From Ecdyonurus torrentis (Eukaryota; Arthropoda; Insecta; Ephemeroptera; Heptageniidae): a DNA stretch of 64,000 nt. Location of the stretch: the NCBI GenBank assembly GCA_949318235.1, contig OX439134.1:21846408-21910407 (forward strand), written 5' to 3'. Made by a program: the position numbers and the translations under genes. The notes beneath the pieces are model-generated. The model was not told where the DNA came from, did not search any database, and worked only from the letters and a program-made list of their open reading frames with translations. This document shows positions 1 through 13,022 of this stretch, in pieces; positions within the stretch are counted from its first letter, which is position 1, and each line of letters starts with the position of its first letter.

Positions 1-104
1 TTTAAATTATTTCTTTGTAGCAATTTTTTCAGTTTTATAAAATTCTTTAGTTGGCCTTAATGTTGGCCATTAAAAAAGTTTGTGGTGAATCATTTATATA
101 CCAG

Positions 105-535
<431 letters not shown>

Positions 536-893
536 ATGTGCTAGTAAAATTATTAAGCAATTTTATCTTTTGTCCAATCATATAAGGTGAAATGTCATCA
601 CTATAATTATCCTAACAATTCGTTTATATTTTTACTTACTCTTTTAATTATAATTTTTAAAAGAAAATTATGTACCTGCAATATTAGATGGTGATTAAAT
701 GCAAAAATATTTGCATTCTTAATTCAAATCTTGAACACAAAAAAATATTTTCTAAAAATAAAAAAGGCCAATTATAATAAAGAATAGGAAAATATTTTGT
801 ACATAAAAAATATTGAAAAATATATTTTTAACGAGTACTGTACTTTTTATATTAGACACACATTGTTGTTATTAATAATAATACACTGTGGAG

Positions 894-895
<2 letters not shown>

Positions 896-937
<42 letters not shown>
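896..937. repeat. (GA)n microsatellite
   Basis: Perfect GA run. Confidence 0.9.
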
Positions 938-940
<3 letters not shown>

Positions 941-1228
941 CACACGCTTGAATGGCTACGTCAGAAGTACTCGTGTCAAAATTTTCATATTACAAGCGAA
1001 GCAAAAGCAGCAGGAAATTATTATTATGATTATTAACAGCAATGAAGCGATACAGTTAATAAAAATAAGGATCAGTTTTGTATCTATACATACAGCTGCG
1101 TGGGGATATTTCTAAAAATATGGTTTAAATTTTTCATGTGGAATATTTCTTACATTATATATATATTATTATATTTATATATAATAATATATGATATGAA
1201 AGATTTAAAATCATCAGATGGTGGGATT

Positions 1229-1542
1229 TTAACGGCGTAGAACACCTTGAACAAAAAACATGTCTAATATCCTAACATACCTAAACATCAACGTTAATTT
1301 AGCTGAAGTCATTGATTTCAATTTATTTTACATTTACAAAATGGTAGCTGTGGGTTTGTGACGTCACAGCTCACTAGTCCACGCGCGTGGGAACAGGTGA
1401 GCTGTGACGTCATAAACCCACATCTGTCATTTTGTGAATGGAAAATAAATTAGAAATCAATGACTGTGGCCAAATCAACGTTGATATTTAGGTGGTTAGG
1501 ATATTAGACATGTTTTTTGTTCAAGTTGTTCTACGCCTTTAA
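1229..1542. mobile_element. Family I palindromic TTAA element, copy 1
   Basis: A 314-bp near-palindrome from TTAACGGCGTAGAACACC to CTACGCCTTTAA. Each arm has TTGATTT/AAATCAA, CAAAATGG/CATTTTG and a TGTGACGTCA CRE octamer around a CACGCGCGTG centre. Other copies are at 16798-17105, 38614-38932 and 63334-63641. No ORF. Confidence 0.9.
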
Positions 1543-1835
1543 ATATAAATGAAACTAAATAAGAAAACTATTTACTTTCAAATATTTGAATGTATTAAGA
1601 ATACAAAAAACTATGAGTTATATATTTTTGCTATTAAATACATACATATGTTTATTTGTACAATACATCTAACAAGACCGTTTTGCTAACATTTTCTATC
1701 ATTTAAGTTCATATATATTTGTAGTTTAGTGTTATTTGATATAATTTATATATAGAATTACATACACATATTATATACATGTATAATTAAAGTATAAAGT
1801 AATTGTTAAATAATATAAGTGACAATAACAAGAAT

Positions 1836-2340
1836 AAGAATCTTTATTGACGCAGGCAGTTCACAGTAACAATTCACACAGCATTCAGGAGGTGCATGAT
1901 CGATGTGATTGCACCGACCAACCTACACGGAAAACATATAAATTTAATAAATTATTCAGATACATATCAATAACTCTTTAGTACTAAACAATAACTCTCT
2001 TGCAAAAAGTTTAAAGAGTAACTCGTTAGTACAAACGCAATTTCTTTAGCGGTAAATAGTTAACTCTTTAGATTTTAAAAAGTTTAGTTTGTATCTAACG
2101 AATTTATTATGAAAAAAGTCTAAATAGTAACTCTTTAGATAATTTTTTCCGTGTGTCTAGATGTTTCCATGGTTTCTCTAGGCTGTCATGGCAAATGCCG
2201 AGCTGTGTACTTAGGCCGTGGCCGGCACGTGTGTTCTTTTCCATTAATTTTAAAGTCCTTACCTATCGATAAGACAATGTCTTGACTGGGACTGGGATGG
2301 GTGTAGCACGATAACACAATATGGCAATAATAATAATAAA
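1836..2340 (+). mobile_element. SINE-like composite interrupted by a palindromic element
   Basis: This region contains a TCTTTATTGACGCAGGCAG segment, then the SINE body (GATGTGATTGCACCGACC). Sequence from about 1925 to 2155 has ACACGGAAAA...TTTTTCCGTGT ends. The SINE body then resumes (TCTAGATGTTTCC) and runs to GTAGCACGATAACACAATAT and an (AAT)n tail near 2325. The uninterrupted body is visible in the 58-kb SINE, so the middle block is a later insertion. The 3' part recurs in reverse at 28683-28760. Confidence 0.6.
1925..2155 (+). mobile_element. Family FF element inserted in SINE body
   Basis: ACACGGAAAACATATAAATT to TTTTTTCCGTGT. Internal AATAACTCTTTAGTAC, TTAAAGAGTAACTCGTTAGT. SINE sequence flanks both sides. 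Confidence 0.75.
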
Positions 2341-2431
2341 TTAAATTAAAGTTACAACAAGCATTTAATCTTGTCAAATTTAACAGACTTAATAATATTT
2401 TACTACAATACTGTAGAGCAAAGTTACTCTC

Positions 2432-2583
2432 AGTAAAGAAACAACTGATTTGAGGCTCACTAAAAGCAATTTGGCTCACATCCACTTCCGTTTTAAGGTA
2501 CTGCGCATGCGTATAACATTAAAACGAAAGCGGATGTAAGCAAAAATGCTTATAGTCAGCCTCGAAACAGATTGTTTCTTTAA
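2432..2583. mobile_element. Family C hairpin MITE, copy 1
   Basis: AAAGAAACAACTGATTTGAG ... CACATCCACTTCCGTTTTAA, centre GCGCATGCG, then complement AAAACGAAAGCGGATGTAAG ... GATTGTTTCTTT. A short perfect-armed foldback. Confidence 0.8.
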
Positions 2584-2897
2584 TATGCGGTGGTTTCATT
2601 CATGTTAAAGTCGACGTCATAAATGAGTACTAAATAACATTGGCTGGTATAAGAAAATGGTACATTTTGCCGGTTTAAAAATACTTCGCGATTTTTTTGA
2701 GAGCATTGATGCTGTTAACAGGTTGAATTAGTACCTCAAGTATGCCATAAAAATAATAATAAGCAAAAAAATATCTTATTTCCAAAGAAAATAGCCAAAA
2801 ACTATGTTTGCCCTATACTAAGCAATGTTATTCATTTTCATTACTCAAGATGAGCATCGAAAAGCACTCAGAATGACGTCATGCGCACACACCCTAT
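2584..2897 (+). mobile_element. Family A' MITE copy
   Basis: Subfamily with GCGGTGGTTTCATTCATG at the left and GACGTCATGCGCACACACCC at the right. The interior differs from A (ACTTCGCGATTTTTTTGAG, GTTAACAGGTTGAATTAG). It abuts a family C hairpin on its left. Confidence 0.8.
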
Positions 2898-3416
2898 AGT
2901 CAGTGAAGCTCCATTGCAATGTCACTTTAATAAAGTTGCATAGTATAAAATAAGATAAATATACCCAACATTAAAATATTATAATATGTGCAATACTCAA
3001 ATGCAATTTGTTATTATGGAATCAAATGTCATATAATTTAAAAAATTTTAATAATAAAAATAATTTGAAAAGGAATATAATTATAAAAAATAATTGTTGG
3101 AAAATTAATAAATATATTTTCCATTGTTTATTTTGTTAATGTCAGATAATAATACTTAGTTTCTTTTTTTTTTTTATGTCTCTCTTTCATTTATATTAAA
3201 GACACATAATAGATATTTTATCAGGTATAAATAAAATTGAAACGACCGATAAGGCGTTGGATTATAATAATATATTGTGTTAAGAAAATTATATATTGCA
3301 TAATATGGAACTTTAGTTTAATAATTAAGCTGGCCAAATGTAAGTAATATTAATTATTGTTATATTGAATAATTATGTTGGATAATTTTATCATAAACAC
3401 ACATATACATAGGATA

Positions 3417-3417
<1 letters not shown>

Positions 3418-3494
<77 letters not shown>

Positions 3495-3500
3495 TATATA
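3418..3500. repeat. (TA)n microsatellite
   Basis: AT run with two interruptions (TATTATATA, ATAATATA). Confidence 0.92.
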
Positions 3501-4179
3501 GCACACACGCATACATAACACATACACGAGCCAAAGAAAACACAGGAAATATTTTTAATTGTGAGTGGTATTGTTATTCTCCGCCGCCTGCAGCCAACAA
3601 GCACGGGTCTTGTTAGAAACATTATGTTATGTTGTACATGAATCTCAGCAAACTACATGCCCACTAACTTCACTTTACCAACAAAGTCGAACTATCATAT
3701 GTTTTACACATAATAAGCAACCTTACCTACATAATTAGTTCTTGTATGTTTTTTTGTATATATCTTCAATACACTTTTTGTAATAGAATTACTTTTTAGA
3801 AGTTTATTTTTGTTAATTTTGACAATATTAAAATATAATTGATATGTATGTTATATCAAAATTTAATTAGTGCATTTTGTTGTTGTTGTCTTTGTTTACC
3901 TGCAGTTCTTTCATTTGTAATATATTTAAATTAATTTGTTTTTTCAGTTATTGTTTTTTTCCTGTTTCATTTTCCTTGTTTTGCAATTTCATTATTTTGA
4001 CAATTTGGTAAATTTTATGTTATTACAAGGACACTTTAACAAAATATATTTCTAAAAACTTCAATAACAATACTTATTATTTATTTATTTTTTTTAATAG
4101 CAATAAATTGGGAGCTTTACCTTTGAATATTTATATTATATTGCATTTTCTCAGACCTCAATTTTACATCCATTTATTC

Positions 4180-4435
4180 GTTGCGTTTATTTACTTAAAA
4201 TATTTATTTATACTTATTTACTTACTTACTTATTTATTTACTTATACTTATTTATTTATTTATTTACTTCTTTGTGTATTTATTTATTTGTTTATTTATT
4301 TATTTAGTTGTTTATTTATTTATTTGTTCATTTATTTATTTGTTTATTTGTTTGTTTATTTGTTTATTTATTTATTTATTTATTTTTTATTTATTTATTT
4401 TTTTCATTTATTTATTTATATTTTTAAATTTGTAC
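4180..4435. repeat. (TTTA)n imperfect tetranucleotide array
   Basis: TTTATTTA units with frequent TTTG, CTTA and TTTC variants. Confidence 0.9.
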
Positions 4436-4554
4436 ATTTCTTGTCTTATAGATTATAGAATATGTAAAAGTATGTCTATATCTCTCATTACAATATATCC
4501 GGTCTCGGTGCTGTAAGTTTTCTCAAAACTGCTAAAACAATGGTTTTGCAATGC

Positions 4555-4718
4555 CTAAAGCCCTAGACCACATTAAAAAACATGTGGTTTTTAATAAATA
4601 AACATGAAATGGGATCTTCAAAACTGTTAACAATTTTTACGAGAATGCTTGAAAATACTGTAAAGCATGCAATTTGCGTAACTATTCATGTTTCTAACGT
4701 TAGAAACATGCAAAAATT

Positions 4719-4760
<42 letters not shown>

Positions 4761-4906
4761 TGTATACGGGTTCCATAAATCGAAATTTTCTGATCACTGC
4801 TACGGAGCTATAGTTGGATTTTGAGACAAACTAAAGTTATTTATGTAAGTCCCATCAAGTGTTTTGTGATATAAATGCTAATGTTTTCTTCTGGTGTATT
4901 CCTTTA
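4555..4906 (+). mobile_element. Family D TTAA MITE copy with poly-A expansion
   Basis: TAAAGCCCTAGACCACATT to GGTGTATTCCTTTAA. The internal AAAAATTAGTATGAAAAT seen in other copies is replaced by a 37-A run at 4722-4758. Confidence 0.85.
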
Positions 4907-5107
4907 AGTATAGTTAAATAGAAATTAGTGTGGGGGTGTGACTTATATTCACGCCACCTATGATAAGCTAGCGAGGCTACATCGGTAACATCCATTGAAT
5001 ATAATTAAATTAACAATGAAAATATTAAAAGTTCAAGTTCAATTTCAATTATTCAAATCATAGAAATATTTATTATTAACAATAACAGATATTTATTTCA
5101 TCTTATC

Positions 5108-5302
5108 AGGCCCAATACGTATTATAATTATGCTAGCTAATTTTTAGCACAATTTGTTCAATATAGCATAACCTATGTTATACTGCATAATAACTATGTT
5201 ACAATAGCATAAATAAAATAAATAAATTGTTATAATTAAGCATCATTTATGCTATAAAGATATAAATATTGCATAAATTACGTAATTTATTCTTTCCGTG
5301 TA
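5108..5302 (+). mobile_element. Family B AT-rich MITE copy
   Basis: AATACGTATTATAATTATGC ... GTTCAATATAGCATAA ... GCATAAATTACGTAATTTAT ... CTTTCCGTGTA. It ends in the CCGTGT terminus shared with other B copies. Confidence 0.7.
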
Positions 5303-5400
5303 TCGGGGAAAAATAGAAAAAAGAACTAAAGTAAAAATATAATATAGACAATAAACTTTCAAAAATATGAAATAAATAAAGTTAATTAGTAACGATAATG

Positions 5401-5401
<1 letters not shown>

Positions 5402-5476
<75 letters not shown>
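5402..5476. repeat. (CT)n microsatellite
   Basis: Perfect CT run. Confidence 0.92.
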
Positions 5477-5480
<4 letters not shown>

Positions 5481-6289
5481 AATAATTATAACACATATAA
5501 GTTATTTTAATCCGATTATTCCTTTTGGCAAAATTTTAATTGCCCTTTTTCAATATTTTTTAACCATTTTTTTTTTAAATCTCATGTTCATGTACTCATA
5601 TTTAGCTGTAAAAAAATATATATTTAATGATGCCGATTATAATTTACAAATAAAATCATGTAAAATATTTTTGACATATAATAACTATCATATAATTTAT
5701 AATAAATTTACCTAATTAAGCTCGCAGCTGTGGCTAATTATATATACTCGTAATAATTATATTTTTTACCTTGGAGCACATATTAAAATAAATAATAATC
5801 TTTCATGTTAATTAATGTTTTACAAATTACCACAGTACATGATAAGCTGTTCAGTCTGATTTTATTGTGCAATCGAAATAATTAGGTTTCTTTATTATTA
5901 TATCATACTTAAATAATATATAAACGCGTCAGATGCAAAAGCAGACATTCAACATTGGCTGAAAGTGTCATTTTTCTTTTATAAGAGCTCTTTCTATAAA
6001 GTACACACAAATATTGAGCCAGCTTTGAAAATGTTCTTTTGTTAAAAACAGCTGGGTATGACGTCGTTACCTGTTTACTACGTTTATACATATGGTCGAT
6101 CATTGTTATTTCTTCTTTTAGAACTTTGAAGTTGATAAAAATGAAAGAAACTCACAAAAGAAAAGTTACATACGAAACATGCGACTCACTTTTATCGGCT
6201 CAAAAAACAAGATCAACCAATGAATGTGTCTTATTTTGTTGGTCAGCCAATCACTGTTATTGAGATTCACTTTACTTTACAGAACAAGC

Positions 6290-6592
6290 ATAGGTGTATC
6301 CGCATCACATATTTTATGCACTTGGAGGCCATACTGGAGTAGTAATAACTAATAACATTGCTGAGCATAGGACAAACTTTGCTTTTGTCTATTTTCTTTG
6401 GGAAATCACTTAATTTATTGTTATTTTTCTCATTATATACTTTAGATATTAATTCAATATATTTACAGCATCAATGCTCTCAAAAATATTGCATAGTGTT
6501 TTTAAACTGACAAAATGAGTTATTTTCCTATGCCACCCATGTTATTGAGTGATCCAACATGGCGTCGACTTTAACATGAATGAATACGCCCA
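6290..6592 (-). mobile_element. Family A MITE copy, reversed
   Basis: Read on the minus strand: GTATTCATTCATGTTAAAGT, CGACGCCATGTTGGATCACT, to GCGGATACACCTA. The termini have decayed slightly. Confidence 0.8.
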
Positions 6593-6861
6593 AAACTAAG
6601 CAAAAGAGAAATAAACCATACAGCAAAAAAATTTGAATGTCTGGTTTTGCATCTGACGTGTATTTTTTTTTCCAGCGGCCAAATGTTTTTTAAAAAAGAT
6701 GTTTTTTTCAAACAACTTTTTTAAAAAATTCGGCTACTTGAAAAAATTTCCAGTGGGTGCAAACTCGTCAGAACGATTTAAACAATAAAAAAAAAAAAAA
6801 AAAAAAAAAACGCAAACCAACTTTCAACGTAATGGCCACCAATGATGTTTGTAAACACTGT

Positions 6862-6960
6862 GTTTCGTGCCCCAAACCACAAAAAAATGACGATCAACTA
6901 ATGCTTTTAAATAGAATTGCGCATTTTTGGTGGAGCAAGGGTTTACGAACATTAATAATG
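6862..6960 (+). repeat. O-repeat fragment
   Basis: AAAATGACGATCAACTAATG ... TTGCGCATTTTTGGTG ... GGGTTTACGAAC. The same string recurs at 33156-33238 and 45755-45840, and reversed at 18985-19095. Confidence 0.5.
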
Positions 6961-7019
6961 TTTCCCTTGAAATAAAACTTCAATTTTAAATATGAAAAAG
7001 CTTTTTTAAGAAGTTTTAC

Positions 7020-7326
7020 CATAGAATGGTTTTATTCATGGTAAAGTCGACGTCATAAGTAAGTACTAAATAACCTTGGCCGGTATAGGAAAATGGCACA
7101 TTTTGCCATTTTAAAAATACTTCGCAATTTTTTTGAAAGCAATGATGTTAACAGGTTGAATTAGTACTTCAAGTATGCAAGAAAAATAATAATGACCAAA
7201 AAATAGCTAATTTACCAAAGAAAATAGCCAAAAACTACATTTGTCCTATACTGAGCAATGTTATTCATTACTCAAGAAGAGCATCGAAAAGCACTCAGAA
7301 TGTCATCATGCGTACACACCCTATAC
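7020..7326 (+). mobile_element. Family A' MITE copy
   Basis: Collinear with 2584-2897: GTTTTATTCATGGTAAAGTC to CATGCGTACACACCCTATA. Confidence 0.8.
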
Positions 7327-7852
7327 ACCAGTATTATTTTTCCCAAAGAATTTTTTATTACTATAAAAAAAATTGCATGCAAGTTGTCTATTTTTTCTAT
7401 TTCAAGACAAATAATATACTAGTTGTTATTTCTGTTGATTGTCATACATGTGTCTGTGTCATATTATAAAACATAGCCACATGAAGTTGTTGCTTTGTTT
7501 ATGAAGAATAATATTTATAGTGAAGCCCCTCCAGCCTGTCTGTCGGCCATACCTTATACGTTATATAGTAATAAGAACAAAGTAAATACATCCAACATTT
7601 TTTTTGTCTATCTAACACTGTGCATACAAACATACAGTATATATACATACACCTTGGCTTTGTTCAAACATTGTAAATATTATATGTTAAGAACAATATC
7701 ATGTGCACACAGTTTTTAAAACATTTTCTACATTTTGTTTCTTGAAAATAATATTTATTATAGTGATAGTGAAATCTTTAATTTAGCTTAACAAGTGCTT
7801 ATATGGTATAAAACAATTATAATAACAAATAAATGGACCTACTTTTATAGGC

Positions 7853-7886
<34 letters not shown>

Positions 7887-7947
7887 GATCAACCAATGAA
7901 TGCGTCTAATTTTTTTTGGACAGTAAATCATTGTTGATGAGCCTCAC

Positions 7948-8252
7948 TATAGGGTTTATGCATTAATATTAACGCCATGTTGGATCACTCAATAACATGG
8001 GTGGCATAGAGAAAACATAATTTTGCCAGTTTAAAAACACTATATATGCAATATTTTTGAGAGCATTGATGCTGTAAATATGTTGAATTAGTATCCTAAG
8101 TATGTGAGAAAAATAACAATAACAAAAAATTAACTAATTTCCCAAAGAAAATTGGCTTAAATGAAGTTTGTCCTATGCTGAGCAATGTTATGGACTACTC
8201 CAGTATGGCCTCCAAGTGCAATAAATATGACGTCATCCGCATACACCCTATA
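7948..8252 (+). mobile_element. Family A MITE copy
   Basis: TATAGGGTTTATGC to GCATACACCCTATA with family A interior. The 60 bp to its left (7887-7945, AAGATCAACCAATGAATG) recur at 6208-6262, beside the reversed copy. Confidence 0.85.
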
Positions 8253-8796
8253 CTTTACACAACAACCTTTCATTCAGTATTATTTGGTATATAATGCATA
8301 ATTATGTGAATATTTTTATATTTAATTTTTTTTTTTTTTCATTCTCACAGTCAGACTTAAATATTTTGACCAAACTAGTTTTGTCTGCTTGAAAAAAGCT
8401 GTTCACTGCAGGAACAGTGGCATTATCACAGCTTGATAAAAATGATAACATTTTAGCATAAATTATGTTGTTGTTATGAATAAATGTTGATAATTGACCT
8501 CTTTCAATAGTCAAGTTTTTGGTATACAGTATTGTTGGTTTTAAGATAAGGAACAAAGTTTGTTCATAGAAAGTAAAAATGATGTAATTTATGCTGCATT
8601 TATGTCATTATATCAAAATTTTGATTGATGACCCCGCAATATTTCCTCAAACTTGCATTAAATTAACTTTGGTATATATCACTATAAGAAAAAGAAATCA
8701 AATGTTTATTTACAAATCTGATTTTGCAACTTCAAGTCAATCTTATTTCCACCTTAATCATTTCGTACGCTGTGGATAAACGTAATATTTCGTGTG

Positions 8797-8990
8797 TGGG
8801 TGGGTGGGTGGGTGGGTGGGTGGGTGGGTGGGTGGGTGGGTGGGTGGGTGGGTGGGTGGGTGGGTGGGTGGGTGGGTGGGTGGGTGGGTGGGTGGGTGGG
8901 TGGGTGGGTGGGTGGGTGGGTGGGTGGGTGGGTGGGTGGGTGGGTGGGTGGGTGGGTGGGTGGGTGGGTGGGTGTGGGTGGGTGGGTGGG
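8797..8990. repeat. (TGGG)n array, 194 bp
   Basis: Nearly 50 TGGG units, with one irregularity (GTGTGGG) at 8973-8976. Open frames through it encode only GWVG or PTHP repeats and are not genes. The G-rich strand can form G-quadruplexes at any point. Confidence 0.95.
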
Positions 8991-9550
8991 TGTCCTCTTC
9001 TTTTTTTGATATAATAATGTTTTGTAGCTGTTGTTTGACTGGTGAATTTCGTTCTGTATAGAATACTAATAGATCCATTTTACTATTAAGCAGAATTTTT
9101 TTTTGACTAGCATTTTAATTAAATCTTTAAACGTAAAAATTGTAAACGAGCACGATGTTTCTATGATTTTCTTGCATGTAATAATGTTAACTAGTATAAC
9201 TATAGCCTATAAATAATTTAAAACAATTTTATCAGTGTAGCAACAACCACCATGTATTTGTTCATGTATTTGTGATACTTGACTTATTCTACTCTGTAAA
9301 GACATAGAACGTAATAAAATCTTATATCTTATCTTATATCGGAGCAATAACACAGAAATCTCCATTGTATTCCGTATAATATATACCTTGAAAATTTTTC
9401 TTTGACTTTTCGTGTTTTTACAAAATGTTATAACAACAGCGCGTGAGATATTAAACAGATTCTTCTTTGAAATTTATGAAGAAGTGAAATATTTTTTGGA
9501 GAGATAAAAGAAAAGACAGCCGAGTCCTTGATATTTTAATGAGTACGTGC

Positions 9551-9551
<1 letters not shown>

Positions 9552-9598
<47 letters not shown>
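9552..9598. repeat. (GA)n microsatellite
   Basis: Perfect GA run. Confidence 0.9.
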
Positions 9599-9599
<1 letters not shown>

Positions 9600-10121
9600 G
9601 ACAACATGTCACTCACTCTCAGACACAAAAGCATCTTGGAGAACAATTGAAGCCCGACACGCGCGACACAAGGCCTACTTAAACGTAAATAACTATATAG
9701 AGAGCGAGAGAGACTACTTGATTATTTATAAGTATAACTATAGTGTTGCTTCAATTGCATCAAAGTAGCGTTTTGTCACTTCACTCTGTTTAAGTGACAA
9801 AAGTTTTGACGTCACCTTTATAAATCATAATACAAGAGGGGTGCGTGCAGGTTATATATTTTTAATTAAAACTATAACGTGAAGTTGTAGTCAAGATGCA
9901 ATACATGCATAATAATAATAAAATAACCTGTTTTTTTTTAATTAATTAATTAATAGAAAAAGTAACGGTTCATTTCCAGTGAATTTCATGTTTATTTTTT
10001 ATGCACCAAGACACAACGCGAGTAAAACCAACATTTATTTTTTTAAGGGGTAATTTTATTTGATATTTTAAAAGAGTACATTATCCTGAATCGAAAGATA
10101 TGTGAAATACTAATTTCTGAG
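9599..10121. other. Gene-free AT-rich stretch with one CRE
   Basis: No ORF or repeat family recognised except a TTTTGACGTCACC octamer near 9808. Confidence 0.5.
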
Positions 10122-10266
10122 CTCATTAAGTATTTTTAATTAATTTTTGAAAACCAAAAAATCAAGTCACGGGTGATAACTTATGTATGTATGTCATGGT
10201 CTTAGAAAAAAGTTACCACCTGTGACGTCATTTCAAGACTTTTAAAAATTAATTAAAAATACTTAA
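10122..10266. repeat. Hairpin Z
   Basis: TTAAGTATTTTTAATTAATT ... AAGTCACGGGTGATAACTT pairs with AAGTTACCACCTGTGACGTC ... AATTAATTAAAAATACTTAA. A family D element starts at its right edge. Confidence 0.7.
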
Positions 10267-10636
10267 AAGCATAGAAAACATGAAACAACACGTTTTTTTT
10301 AATCATTAAACACAAAATTGGGATCTGATGATAATTTTTTGATAAACTGTTTGATAAAACTGATGATAAATTTTACCAGAATGTAAATGTGGCCCCACAA
10401 GAGAGCGTGAAAAAACTATAAAGTATGCAATTTGCGTAAATATTTCTGTTTATGACGTCAGAAACATGCAAAAATTAGTATGAAAATGTTGTGCGGGTTG
10501 TATAAATTGAAATTTTCTGATAATTGCTACGGGGCTACAGTTAGGTTTTGAGACCAATTAATATGTCATTTATGTAAGTCCCAACAAGTGTTTTGTGATA
10601 TAAATGCTTATGTTTTCATGTTGTCTATGCCTTTAA
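10263..10636 (+). mobile_element. Family D TTAA MITE copy
   Basis: TTAAAAGCATAGAAAACATG to TTGTCTATGCCTTTAA. Its left TTAA is the end of the hairpin at 10122-10266, so it inserted at that element's edge. Contains an internal duplication of GATGATAA. Confidence 0.8.
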
Positions 10637-11713
10637 TGAACTAAAAAATTATAAATTTGCATATCAATCGATTCAAGATGATCCATGATTCAAGACATTG
10701 TCTTTTAGAATATGAAATAAAATTATTTATATACATATTTTTTTAGTCTTCCCCATTGAAGAGAACGAGTAACAGATCGAGTAACTACACTGTACAGTAA
10801 ACTAAATTTGCAACACTGCAGAAATATAGCTCCCCTGTTAAAGCATAGTAAAGTAGTAGACTTCTATAAACAAAATATTATCTTGTAGAATTGAATAGTT
10901 TCAAGCGCAAAAACAATTTCCTTTTGTTCGTTATTGCCATGTAAAATAATTATACTCAAAAGACGTTATTAACTCCAAATGACATTTTAATTTAAAACAG
11001 AGTAAAAAAACTTTTCAAAGAAAAATCAAACCTTTGCCATATATATACAGAATAAATTAATTAAGAGAGGAAAAATCAATTAAAAATACTAATTTATATA
11101 AATATCGAACCAAAGACCCCTCTCTATTACTTATTCTATAACAATACCGCTAACATCCCTCCCCAATATCCTTCATCCCTTCCCCTCCTTCCACACCCCC
11201 CTAGATCCCCTATGGACGCTTTACTGGACCCCTGATGTGTAATAATATAGGGGTTGGTTTATAATATACATATAAAAGAGAAAGAGAGAGAGAGAGAGGA
11301 AATATGCAAGTATATATATGGGGGGTAAGCTGTGTAGTCAGGGCGTGGTTTTGTCATGGGTAATGCTAATACATTTTCAACCCCCTCTGGGTAGAATGAG
11401 AGAGAGAGAGAGAGAATAGATCTGGCTAATACTTAGCACAAAAGCCGCTATATATATGTACTGATGTATATAAAGTATATAAAATGGAGGATATATTATT
11501 AACTATCTCGTGAGAATTGATGTTGATATCATGACAACTGCTTTGCTATCAAACTGACGTACGTACATACGTACATACATACATACGCTCGCAAATAAAA
11601 CAATCTTTTCTCGTTATTAAATCATTTTACCACACGTGACGTCACGTTGAGAGCGTCTAACTAGTTTTATGTACCACAATTATGCCAGAAGTTTAATTTA
11701 TTACAAATTATGC
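10637..11713. other. Gene-free stretch
   Basis: A pyrimidine-rich patch (11150-11225), short GA runs (11281-11299, 11397-11415), GTAC/GTAT repeats (11560-11587), and CACACGTGACGTCACG at 11632, an E-box joined to a CRE. No gene. Confidence 0.5.
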
Positions 11714-12012
11714 TATAGGGTGTATGCATTCATGTTAAAGTCGACGCCATATTGGATAACTCAATAACATGGGTGGCATAGGAAAAAATCATTTTTCCAG
11801 TTTAAAAACACTATGCAATATTTTTGAGAGCATTGATGTTGTAAATATGTTGAATTAGTATCTCAAGTACGTGAGAAAAATAAGAATAACAAAAAATTAA
11901 CCCAAAGAAAATTGGCTTAAATGAAGTTTTTCCTATGCTTAGCAATGTTATGCACTACTCCAGTATGACCTCCAAGCGCAATAAATATGACGTCATCCGA
12001 ATACACCCTATA
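11714..12012 (+). mobile_element. Family A MITE, full length
   Basis: Ends are TATAGGGTGTATGC and its near-complement CATACACCCTATA, about 300 bp apart. The interior is non-coding, with landmarks GTTAAAGTCGACGCC, GAGAGCATTGATGTTG and ATGACGTCATCC. TA flanks both ends. Similar copies lie at 6290-6592 (reversed), 7948-8252, 24151-24460 and 61966-62272; a related subfamily lies at 2584-2897, 7020-7326 and 37473-37804. Confidence 0.85.
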
Positions 12013-12137
12013 TTATACAATATGTATACGCTTGACAATACAAAAAAAAATCTCCAATGCTTTCTACTTTACATCATAGTAAAGCAGTAACATCAAAATA
12101 TTATGTTTTACAACCATAGTGAATAGTTATGTAGTGC

Positions 12138-12358
12138 TGGACGGAAAAAAAGTAACTGAAAAGTTACTATATTCAGACTTTTTTTTTTAAAGAATAAATT
12201 TGTAATATTTTTTAAGATGTAAAGAGCTAACTGTTTTTCACTGAAGAAATGAGGTTTATATATTAACAAGTTATTGTTCAAACTTTTTTCAATTGAGTTA
12301 TTGGATTGTACTGAATAACTAACTGAATAATTTGTCACATTTAAGTTTTCCGTGTGCA
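12138..12358 (-). mobile_element. Family FF element, reversed
   Basis: GACGGAAAAAAAGTAACTGA to TTTAAGTTTTCCGTGTG. Contains TTTTTTAAGATGTAAAGAGC, a second empty version of the G target. Confidence 0.7.
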
Positions 12359-12423
12359 CAATTTGTAATTATAGTTTAATTTTTTAAAGCATAATTATAG
12401 TATTTACGAGTATATACAGTCCG

Positions 12424-12570
12424 CACCACGTAAGGATGCGACCAATAAGAGAACACCTAAAAACTCTCCATTTAGTTAACATTACCCCACCTCCTAGTGA
12501 CCTTGAAAGCTAGAGCGTCTATTGTCTGCCCAGGGGGAATCGATAAATCGCCCACATCCTTACGTGATTT
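12424..12570. repeat. Short inverted-ended element MM
   Basis: CACCACGTAAGGATGCGACC and CGCCCACATCCTTACGTGAT, about 140 bp apart. The interior is unusually GC-rich for the area. Confidence 0.55.
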
Positions 12571-12775
12571 CTAGTGTATATACGTATAAAATATATATAG
12601 TCTGATAAAGTCATCATCTCTATTTAAAGAAACCTATACACTTGGAATCTGTTTGAAAACTGTACTCCTTTATCACCTTTTTTTTCCCAGTAGTGTTTAA
12701 TTTAAGACTTTGCAATATTTTGTTGTAATAACTCGCCGATAACTCGCCACACTTTGTAATAATGTTGTTTATTTA

Positions 12776-13022
12776 GATGGTTCGTATCTCAAAATCTAAA
12801 AAGATAACTTCCAAACTTTATGATACATATTTGAAATTGTTAAAAATAACAGCTATACCTATTATAAAATTTTCAGAACCCGTGACCATTAGGTAAGAGA
12901 GAAAATAATTATTGATTGAAATTAACATAGACTCTATGTCTATATGGACTCTTATATATGAGACTAAAAATGCAAAATATCGTAATTTAAAATCTAGCAT
13001 GCTGACCCCCCAATTTTTTTTT
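12776..13022 (+). repeat. Interspersed repeat H, copy 1
   Basis: TCGTATCTCAAAATCTAA ... AAATTTTCAGAACCCGTGAC ... GGTAAGAGAGAAAATAATTA ... GCATGCTGACCCCCCAA. The same order is seen reversed at 49990-50240. Confidence 0.65.

Noticed and set aside
6039..6263. 74-codon ORF beside family A
   Set aside because: Part of it is the CCAAT-containing 60-bp repeat also seen at 7887; no homology recognised.
8724..9078. Overlapping open frames encoding GWVG or PTHP repeats
   Set aside because: They are translations of the (TGGG)n array in all frames and both strands, with no gene context.
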